From positions 1-17,127 of the forward strand of contig CAZLDQ010000124.1 in the NCBI GenBank assembly GCA_964558295.1: a DNA stretch of 17,127 bases, read 5' to 3'. The notes beneath the pieces were generated by a model. That model made no database searches. It was not told the DNA's origin and saw only the letters and a program-made list of their open reading frames with translations. The translations under genes were made by a program, and so were the position numbers. Positions 9,601-16,700 of the stretch are shown one piece after another. The first letter of the stretch is position 1; each line of letters starts with the position of its first letter. The DNA comes from JBDKTH01 sp964558295 (lineage in GTDB: Bacteria; Planctomycetota; Planctomycetia; Pirellulales; Thermoguttaceae).

Positions 9601-12600
9601 AACCTCGCGCGATCGGGCCGGCGACGGTGTGTCAACCGTCTTGCGCGATACGGTGGACCTCGATGGCCAGGGGAATGCGGACTGCTATGTGGTGAACATT
9701 CGTGCCGGCCGGACGGATTACATTGTCAATGTCCACGACACGGGCGCTTTGGACGATGGAGCCGACATCCTCACGTTGAATGGAACCGATGAGGGCGATT
9801 CGCTCAATTCGAGCGGCGCCGACGTCTTCCTTCTGCGGCAGTTGTTCGTCGCCTACCTCTCGCCCGCCACGGGCGTGCACGATCTTTATTCGGAAGTCGA
9901 ACGGGTCAACTACGACGATTCAGTCAATGTGCTCCAGATCAACGGTCTCAGCGGCGCCGATTCGTTTTACAGCGATGACAACAGCGCGTTGACGTTCCTG
10001 GACGGCGGCTCGGGCGAGGACTACTTCCAGTTCGGGCAGATGTACGGCGCCGACCGCGCCTCGCCGCACGTTGCTGCGGGGGATGAGATCGCCACAGTCG
10101 AGACGACCGCCGGTTTCCTCAGTCGGGGCATTAGCCTGGCCACCACGGTCTACGGCGGGGACGCCGACGATCAGTTCGTGGTCTACAGCAACAAGGCCCC
10201 GCTGAAGCTTTTCGGCGAGAATGGGAACGACGGGTTTGTCGTGCGAGCCTTCCTCATCAAGGATACTGGCACGCTGGCCACCACCGATACGTTGGTCAAC
10301 GGCGGCAGCGGCGACGATTACATTGAGTACAACATCAATGCACCGGTCAGCATCGACGGCGGAGCTGGGATTGATACGGTCGTCGTCATCGGCACCGAGG
10401 CCGCCGACAGTTTTGTGATCACCGAGGCCGGGGTGCAAGGCGCCGGTCTGAACGTCGAGTTTACGACCGTGGAGAAGCTGGAAGTCGACGGCATGGAAGG
10501 GGACGACACCTTCTACGTGCTGAGTACCGACCCGAGCTTGGTCACCACGATCATTGGCGGCCTAGGAAGCGATACGGTCAGCGTTGGCGGCGACGTGACC
10601 AGCGACATCATCTCCTACGATGTCGAGGGGACCAGTGGATACATCAACCACAGCTTGACCAGTGACGATCCGGCCTACAACGGTGTGTTTGCTCCGGGGC
10701 TGGCGCTGAACATCGCCGGAAGTGCTGCCGGTTCCCTTGTGGTATCGGAAAGCGACGGTGCAACCACGGTCGTCGAGGATGGCCCAGGCAGTACGGTTCA
10801 GGATACCTATACCCTGAAGTTTGGGGTTGCCGCGCCGACGACGCCGACGATTGTCTACGTGACCGTGGCCGCGGCCGCCGCCCCTTATGCCGACGCCCTG
10901 CGCGGCGGGGAATCCGTCGAGGTCTCCACCGACGGCATCCACTTCTTCTCGGCCCTCGTGCTGACCTTCGATTCCACGGTGACAGATCCGACCGATCCTT
11001 GCGCCTGGACACGGACGCAGACGATCTACGTGCGGGCCAAGAGCGATGGTGCGGCCGAAGGCGAGCACACCGTTGTCATCAGTCATTCGACGGAGAGCAA
11101 CAATAGCAGCTTCGAGCATCTAGCCGTGTCGAACGTGGAAGTGCGCGTGATCGACGACGACGAGGCTGGACTGGTCGTCAACGAAACGCTGGAGACCGCG
11201 GTGGTCGAGGGGACCGTCAGCGATCACTACCTGCTGGCGCTCACCCGGGCCCCGGCTGCGGGCGAAACCGTAACGGTGACCTTGGAATACAATGCCAGCC
11301 AGGTGATCCTCGCCGCGGCCAACGCCGCGCAGGCCAGCCGCTTCAATGCGGCCACCGGGACGATTACGTTTGACAGCACCAACTGGTGGGAGGTCTTCGA
11401 TCTGCTCGTCACGGCTGTCGACGACGCGGTTGTGGAGAACACCCAACAGGTAACCATCGTTCATCGCGTGACCAGTTCGCGGTCTGACGGTGTCTACAGC
11501 CAAGTCGAGGAGCCCGTCGAGGTCGACGTCATCGTTCGCGACAACGATCAGGGAGGCCTGTTGGTCACCGCGAGCGACGGTTCAACAGTCGTCTCCACGG
11601 AGAAGTCCGACACCTACACGCTGCAACTCACCAAGGCTCCGATAGCGCCCGTGGTCGTGAGCATCATGACCGACGGCAAGACGATCGTCTCGGCGGGCGA
11701 CGGCGACCCGCTCGGCCGGTTCACCGCAGCCACGGATACGACTCTGGCGACGGTCACCTTCGACGCCACGAACTGGAATATCCCGTTCACGGTCAAAGTC
11801 GATGTCAACCCGGATGCAGAGACGGACGTCGGCATGCAACCCGTCCAACGCTATCCGCTCCAGGCGCATACGACGGCGGCCATCCTGGGCTCGCTGATCA
11901 TTGAAGGGAGCATGATCCCCAACAAGGACCGCACGATCAAGGTCGGCGTTATGCTTCCAACCGAGACCGACGTGGCCTTGCCCGTGCTGAGCATTATTGG
12001 CGATGAGAATCAACAGATCGACGTGTTGAACGTATACAACGATGGCAGCTTTGCGGACGACACCGGGGGGCAGACCGTTGCTGCGCATACCGACGGACTG
12101 GCTGCCATTTACGAGGTTGACGCCAGCGAAATCGACGCAACCGAGTTCATGAATATCTATGGACTCAACATGGGCTCGGGCCTCTCGTTCGACTTCGGCA
12201 CGGCCACCGCCTCCGACGTCCGCACGTTCGACGGCGGCATCACCTATCATGGGATGGAGATCACCAATATTTTCTTGGGGAGCGGCAATGACACCTTTAC
12301 CGTGGGGGCGACGCTCTCGACCGATGCGATACACGGTGGTATCACCGCAGTTCACGGGGGCGGCGGTTCCGATCATCTGATTATCACCGGAGGCGGCGGA
12401 GCAACCTCGCCCCTGGTGGTCTACGGTGACACGTCGGAAGACAACTCCAGTTACGACGGCACCGTGACCGCTCCGTCGAGCGACGCTCGCAGCTTCAATA
12501 ATCCCGGCAACGACGTGATCGATGCCAGAGCGGCGACGCTCGGTGTGGTGATCTACGGCGGCGCGGGCGACGATACGATCTACGGCAGTCAGGGGGGGGA

Positions 12601-12878
12601 CCAACTCGCCGGCGGCGCTGGCCGTGATATGATCTACGGCGAGGCCGGAAACGACATCCTCTACGGCGATTCAGGGTTCAACTGCGAACTGTTTACTCGA
12701 ACGCTCACCGTGGTCGTCGAGACCACCAGCGCGGACTTCCTCTCGGGCGATGCTGACGAAGACATTATCCTTGGTGACAATGGTTTGGTCACGCAAAGCA
12801 CCCCGCCGGTTCTGTCCACCGGGCATGTCGTTCGCGTCGAGACGCTCGACCCCGCGCATGGCGGCAATGACACGCTCT
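677..12878 (+). CDS. Giant adhesin-like / RTX-type calcium-binding repeat protein, segment 2 (central)
   Basis: The central piece is open in frame 2 for 4,067 codons without a stop, between the two N gaps. It continues segment 1 (same repeat family on both sides) and runs into segment 3. In order it holds: about nine more units of the ~60-residue beta repeat (677-2440); a degenerate beta region (to about 3880); two aromatic CBM5/12-like motifs (4070-4330); a helical island (4430-4640); beta-helix stretches (5012-5165, 6587-7271); a third aromatic motif (6209-6355) and a pair (7610-7909); a second beta-helical array (8003-9450); acidic Gly/Asp modules (9494-10600); three Calx-beta-like repeats (10733-11908); and the first RTX nonapeptides (12506-12789). 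The likely role is an extracellular or surface fibre for adhesion or matrix building, with calcium-dependent folding of the acidic parts. No enzyme active site was recognised. The GTG at 791 is not a start, because the frame is already coding from 677. Confidence 0.93.
2441..3880 (+). other. Degenerate beta-repeat region following the regular array
   Basis: The same Ala/Val/Thr/Asp-rich beta character continues, but the NTIT anchor is lost and spacing becomes irregular. Recognisable strand-turn pieces remain, such as AGNVTVNAKAQN, ATNDVTLDGATLRGRNVNV and AQQDVNLIAREG. I read this as the worn end of the solenoid, leading into the mixed region beyond 3880. No separate named domain was recognised. 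Confidence 0.6.
4070..4159 (+). other. Aromatic motif 1 (CBM5/12-like)
   Basis: The segment encodes LYVFIGSDD, a linker, then ENYGDTTRWRKV. It is the first of five copies of the pattern Y-x-[YF]-x-G, 10-15 residues, D-[YF]-x-D-T-x-x-W-x-x-[VI]. The pattern resembles the short chitin-binding module ChtBD3 (CBM5/12), in which aromatic residues stack on sugar. Sugar binding is inferred from pattern only. Confidence 0.5.
4187..4330 (+). other. Aromatic motif 2 (CBM5/12-like, most complete copy)
   Basis: It reads SVSLAPGQVVRTAEG, then SLYRYKG, then ADYSDAGQWTEV. The order strand - PGQxV - Y-x-Y-x-G - D-Y-S-D - W closely follows the layout of CBM5/12 modules (Y-x-x-G-D-x-V, Y-x-G-x-x-Y, W). It lies 27 bases after copy 1, so the two form a tandem pair. 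Confidence 0.55.
4430..4640 (+). other. Helical island in an otherwise beta-rich protein
   Basis: This stretch encodes a charged segment rich in Leu, Ala, Gln and Arg, with LLVAQRTRVLAWIANHAD and YQVQLETIDATLAQLG followed by VVKKELDLLFLEI. It lacks the Gly/Thr/Val pattern of its surroundings and shows heptad-like hydrophobic spacing, so two or three helices (perhaps a hairpin) are likely. It follows the aromatic motif pair and precedes a beta stretch (VAPGSIFIQADS). Its function is unknown. Confidence 0.55.
5012..5165 (+). other. Short filamentous-haemagglutinin-like beta-helix stretch
   Basis: The encoded sequence runs LVGNVINQSGAVTITN, GSINISGEIRGATVDI and KDFNLNTEG. Short strands alternate with G-S/N turns, as in haemagglutinin-type beta-helices. 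Similar pieces return at about 5340-5420 (IAITAQYLNINGLIQSG) and 5570-5660. I place it by pattern only. Confidence 0.5.
5940..6080 (+). other. Lys/Tyr-rich basic patch
   Basis: This segment contains VWTEGQAKTKETVTKYEKRS, then NNKVGDLLAKDKDYKWQ. It has eight lysines in under 40 residues, whereas the rest of the visible protein is acidic and poor in lysine. It begins after an aromatic YYVW and leads into the third aromatic motif. It could be a surface patch for polyanions or a linker; there is no domain match I can name. Confidence 0.45.
6209..6355 (+). other. Aromatic motif 3 (CBM5/12-like)
   Basis: It reads MYGTQVVYVGTDASYG, then LHVYQYIG, then EQNYLDTTLWLDLG. It is a single copy, separated from the others by about 1.9 kb upstream and 1.25 kb downstream. 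The aromatic positions, the G after Y-x-Y and the D-T-x-x-W ending match the other copies. Confidence 0.5.
6587..7271 (+). other. Beta-helix-like region
   Basis: Regular strand-turn units such as VSITSKGSIYLQGNIEV, GAVNLTSTNGSITSD, GALNVTATGNIRITAI, GGDVYLSAANGIYAED and GIYLVERTGDLILLQ fit a right-handed beta-helix of haemagglutinin type. A Thr/Ser-rich insert (GTTRTTSTLGTGLSSLTTAS) lies at about 6740-6800. No catalytic residues of known beta-helix enzymes (for example pectate lyase) are evident, so a structural role is more likely. Confidence 0.6.
7610..7726 (+). other. Aromatic motif 4 (CBM5/12-like)
   Basis: It reads TPDDVRGVAYTLYEFLG, then LENADFSDTSVWRRI. The Y-E-F-L-G core and the D-F-S-D-T-S-x-W ending match copies 1, 2, 3 and 5. 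It forms the first half of a second tandem pair. Confidence 0.55.
7763..7909 (+). other. Aromatic motif 5 (CBM5/12-like)
   Basis: It reads AQIVSLAPGQIVLVQY, GRYEYLG, then EQDFGNTSRWQSI. The leading VSLAPGQ[VI]V is almost identical to copy 2, while copy 4 before it lacks that lead. This suggests the pairs at 4070-4330 and 7610-7909 arose by duplication of a whole two-motif block. A partial lead (ASLASGTLV) follows at about 7950. Confidence 0.55.
8003..9450 (+). repeat. Second beta-helical array, units of about 85 residues marked by SILD turns
   Basis: A strand-turn pattern of the type DVxLxAxGSILDxxxD, then VxLxAxxGxIG, then LxIDxxxxGxLxATAxQxVYLxET recurs. The SILD-like turns are at about 8150 (GAILD), 8502 (RSILD), 8752 (DSILA) and 9013 (GSILD). 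The last two intervals are about 250 and 260 bases. The units are far less glycine-rich than the first array, so this is a distinct repeat family. A beta-solenoid fold is likely. Confidence 0.6.
9494..10600 (+). other. Acidic Gly/Asp-rich beta modules (degenerate RTX-like)
   Basis: Spaced G-x-x-G-x-D-x-[FVIL] elements recur, including LSGADSFYSDD, GGSGEDYFQFG, YGGDADDQFVVY, GENGNDGFVV, GGSGDDYIEYN, GGAGIDTVVV, EGDDTFYVLST and GGLGSDTVSV. They lie 15-60 residues apart, with beta strands between, and are not packed as nonapeptides. Calcium binding is plausible but weaker than in the compact RTX blocks. I recall similar chains in other giant bacterial calcium-binding repeat proteins. Confidence 0.6.
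10733..11164 (+). other. Calx-beta-like repeat 1
   Basis: It begins LVVSESDGATTVVEDG, contains DTYTLKF and a strand TxTIYVRAKSDGAAEGEHTV, and ends VRVIDDDEAG. This start and end match tandem Calx-beta domains (sodium/calcium exchanger type) found in extracellular adhesins. The copy carries an extra loop with DPTDPCAW before the Trp position, making it the longest of the three. Confidence 0.6.
11168..11551 (+). other. Calx-beta-like repeat 2
   Basis: It begins LVVNETLETAVVEGTVSDHY, has the core TITFDSTNWWEVFDLLVTAV followed by DDAVVEN, and ends VIVRDNDQGG. The TFDxxNW core and the acidic DxD ending are the clearest signature of this three-copy array. Confidence 0.65.
11555..11908 (+). other. 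Calx-beta-like repeat 3 (end degenerate)
   Basis: It begins LLVTASDGSTVVSTEKSDTY and has TVTFDATNWNIPFTVKVDV followed by NPDAETD. The closing DDD/DND strand seen in copies 1 and 2 is missing. The sequence instead runs into a unique region around 11909-12480 that contains one GSGNDTFTV element. Confidence 0.6.
12506..12789 (+). repeat. RTX calcium-binding block (upstream of gap)
   Basis: It contains GNDVIDAR, then four near-perfect nonapeptides, including YGGAGDDTIYG, GGAGRDMIYGEAGNDILYG, then a spacer and SGDADEDIILGDNGLV. GGxGxDxLx repeats form calcium-binding beta-rolls in RTX proteins. Ca2+ binding here follows from that family knowledge. Confidence 0.85.
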
Positions 12879-12978
12879 NNNNNNNNNNNNNNNNNNNNNN
12901 NNNNNNNNNNNNNNNNNNNNNNNNNNNNNNNNNNNNNNNNNNNNNNNNNNNNNNNNNNNNNNNNNNNNNNNNNNNNNN
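12879..12978. other. Assembly gap (100 N, probably placeholder length)
   Basis: Exactly 100 unknown bases. The 12 bases before the gap (12867-12878, atgacacgctct) are identical to the 12 bases after it (12979-12990). Collapsing this overlap joins HGGNDTL to YGDAGEDD in frame and completes an RTX repeat. Alternatively, further RTX repeats lie in the gap. Confidence 0.98.
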
Positions 12979-12980
12979 AT

Positions 12981-13772
12981 GACACGCTCTATGGCGATGC
13001 CGGCGAAGACGACATTACCGGCGGGCACAATGTGGTCGACGGGGCCGACGGCAACGACTGGATCGACGGCGGCGACGACGCTGACGTTATCCTTGGCGAC
13101 AACGGCCTGATCACTCGCGTCTTGCTTACCGTCTTGCCGGCCTCTTGGGAACGCTATGCGGGACGGTACGCGGATGTGATCCGGCACGTGCAGCGGTTTG
13201 ACGACACCGACTACGTCACGGGCGACGATATCCTGTTGGGCCGCGACGGCCAGGACATCCTCCACGGCCAGCGGGGCGATGACTACCTCGACGGCGGCGA
13301 CGCCGACGATGAACTGATGGGTGAACTCGGCAACGACTCGCTCGTCGGTGGCGCGGGCAACGACATCCTGATCGCCGACGTGGGCTACGTCTACCGAGCC
13401 TTCAACGCGGACGGTACGGCACGGCTGAACTCCAACGGCAGCCACCATCGTGATGTCTACCTGGAGGAAGTCGGCACCCTGGTCGGCCAGATCGGACTCG
13501 ACACGACGTCTTCTGACGCCTCTGACGCAGAACTTGCCGACACGCTCTTGCGGTCTGATCTCTTGATTCTTGCCGGAGGGTACACCTCTGACGGCAACCG
13601 CTATTACAACACGGACAGCGGTGCGTGGGACACGCAACTCCTGGCCGTCGACCTTGTCGCTGCCAACGACGACGTCTTGAATGGCGGCGATGGGGAGGAC
13701 GTGTTGTTTGGGCAACGGGGCAACGACACGCTGGAAGGGGGGGGCGGTAACGACTTCCTCTTTGGCGATAGC
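12981..13772 (+). repeat. RTX calcium-binding blocks with two spacers
   Basis: Blocks lie at 12981-13115 (YGDAGEDDITGG through DDADVILGDNGLI), 13218-13383 (TGDDILLGRDGQDILHG through GGAGNDILIAD, five units) and 13662-13772 (NDDVLNGGDGEDVLFG through GGGGNDFLFGDS). Between them are spacers of about 35 and 90 residues with no repeat character. Confidence 0.85.
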
Positions 13773-16700
13773 GTGTCGAACACGGCGCTGACTCTGACCG
13801 ACCTGCCCCACGTGCTCAACGGTGTGCGGCTAATCGCCGTCGATTCACGCGTCAACGATCCGGTGGAACTGGCTCCGTTCGGTTCCGCCTCGCTCCTTTC
13901 GGCGACGCTCTATCCTGAGATCACCGCGTTGAACGACGCGTACTTGGACGACTATGCGTTGGCCAATATCGTGTCGGCGACGCTCCCTGACGTTGTCCCG
14001 GCAATGACCGAAGCGTTTGGCCTGGGGGCATTCTCCACGGCCGATGGCAAGTTGCTCGAAACGTTCGTGGGAATCGTCCCCGACGTCGTTAGGCATGAGG
14101 ATGTGCTGCCGGGGAATGACACGCTTCAGGGCGGCGAGGGGGATGACCTGCTGGTGGGCGACCTGGGGACGGTCTACTCCTCGATTGTCAGCGGTTTTGC
14201 CGAGTTGGACCGGGCGGTTGAGCAGGCCGAGGCGGCCTTGGCAATGGTTCTGCACAGCCTGCGGACCGCAACCCTCGATTACGAGCAGCTTGTCCAGACG
14301 CAGGGCGAGCCGGAGGCCTACGAAGTCCACTTTGGCGAGGACCGCCTCGATGGTGGCGAGGGGACGGATATCCTCGTCGGTGACGATGGGGTGATCCTTT
14401 GCTCGTTCATTTCCGGCCTGCCGGTCGTCGAATCGCAACTCGTGGAGGTGGCCGTCGCGACCCAGACGCGGTTGCTCGACCTTCAACAGGCCGCGTTGGA
14501 CTTGGACTATGCAGTGTTTGAAGCCCAAAGCCTGGTGCTTGCCGAATTGATTGCGTGCGGCGCGGGGACTGGTTCTCAGGCCGACCCGGGCTACCACCAT
14601 GTGTTCTTCGGTAACGATACGCTCGCCGGCGACGACGGCGATGACCTCCTCATCGGGGATCAAGCCATCCTCGTCAGCTCGCTGGTGACTGGTAGGTCGT
14701 TCGACAACGTCGCCTTGATGCTTCCGGTCTCAAACCAGACGTGGGCTGCTGTTCACGTTGCCCTGACCCAGCAGGCGGCCGATCGGGCCAGCGAACTAGC
14801 GGACCACCTGCGACGAGACCATTCGGTCACCTCACTGGCGATTGCGCCCAACTCGTTGGCCGCGATCCTTTGGGACTATGATTACGCCTTGACCATCGGC
14901 AACGACGAGATCAGCGGCGGCACCGGCAACGATGTCCTCGTCGGTGATTTTACCGTGCTCGTCGTCCCGGCGGTCCCGCAGTCGCCGCAGACGAATGAAG
15001 CTACGAATAAGCTGGACAACGATGTCCAGCGACTGATTGTTGACGTCGCCGACTACTTCAGCGCACGACATCACGAGTATGACTACGACACGTTGGAATC
15101 GCTCTATGGACATCCGTATTACGGCCATCGTGGTGGGGCGGCCCAGGAGGTGGCAATTCAGGCCGGCAATGATGTCTTGTCAGGCGGCGCAGAGGATGAC
15201 TTCCTCTTGGGCGATAGCATTGCCTTGGTGGTTACCTATCAAGCGGAGCGTCCGGAAATTCCCGTGTTCTTCGCCGATCCCGAGACACTGCGGGGATATT
15301 TGTGGCGTGAGAATTACGAATTGACCGGGCACTTCAGTCGGAGTAGGGACGAGTCGCAAATTAGCAACGATGTGCTGTATGGCGGCGATGGAAACGACTG
15401 CTTGTACGGCCAGCACAGCGATGACGAGGCGCATGGCGAGGCGGGAGACGACCTGGTGTACGGCGGCGACGGGGGAACCGATCGCGTTGACGGCGGTTCA
15501 GGCAGCAACGACGTTCGTGCACGCGGCGACGATTGGCCAAAACTGGAGAAGTTGACGGCGTTACAGGAAATGGTTTTCCAGACGGCCATATCCGTGTTTG
15601 AAGACGAATTCGACAAGGTAGCGTCGCAGCCGGTGCCGCTGACCGTGACCATCAACCAGGCGGTCGATCAGGCCGACGTGACCGGCCCTGGAACGATCCA
15701 CTTCACCGTCGTGTTCAGCGCCCCGGTGACGGACTTCACTGCCGCCGACGTGCAGCTCACTGGAACGGCCCCGGGGGCGATGGTCGAGCAGGTTATACCG
15801 GTCGGCACGGATGGTACGATCTACGATGTCGTGGTGGGCGGCATGACAGGGGCCGGCTCGGTGGTGGCTACGATTCCCGCTGACGCGGCTCACGATTCCG
15901 CCGGTAGAGGCAATCTCGCTGCGATCAGCTTGGATAATCAAGTCTTGTTCGTCGAAGCGCCCGTGGCCCACGCGGGTGGGCCCTATACGGTCGCTGAGGG
16001 CGCCATCATCGTGCTCAACGGCTGGGCCAATTCGTCGGGCGGCATGGTCAGCTATGCCTGGGACTTTGACGGCGATGGTCTGTTCGACGATGCCGTGGGC
16101 GCCACGCCCGAATTCTCGGCCGTCGGCCTCGAAGGTCCGCAGACGATCACGATCGTCTTGCAGGTGACCGAGAACGGCATATCGAGCACCGATAAGGCTA
16201 CGGTGAATGTTCTCGGGAAAACGACGCAACTCAAGAATGTGAGCCTGCCCGATGTGGTTCTCGTAGGCACGGAGGTTACTCTCACGGGTACGATCGATGC
16301 CGCCGGCCGCCTGGATACGTATTGGGTGTCGATCACCTGGGGCGACGGCTCGACAAGCCTAGCTACAATCGATACGACGGCGGGCACATTCACGGCGAAC
16401 CACACGTTTGGCACGAAAGGCGAGTACACCGTCACTGCTACCGTGAAGAGTGACGCAGGCGACGTGGTTCAGGAGACCGTGTCGCTAGACGTTGCCGAGA
16501 ATCTCGGGACGGTCGATTTTCTATCCGTCACCGACCTGAACCTCTCCACCGGCGAGAGTTGGTTCGGTTTCCAGGCCACGCGTAACGGCTACCTGACCGT
16601 CGACGCCTCGGCCGACGTTACCGTGGCCCTCTATGGAGAAGATCTTGGCCGGGGCCCGATAGCTGTCACGACACTCGTAGCGGGGCGGCAGCGACTCGAC

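Noticed and set aside
11582..12604. Open frame on the - strand (340 codons)
   Set aside because: It lies opposite the Calx-beta-like and RTX regions of the giant gene and has no motif of its own.
12980..12982. TGA as the natural stop of the central segment
   Set aside because: It lies in frame 2 just after the 100-N gap, where the real coding frame is frame 3. It results from the arbitrary gap length.
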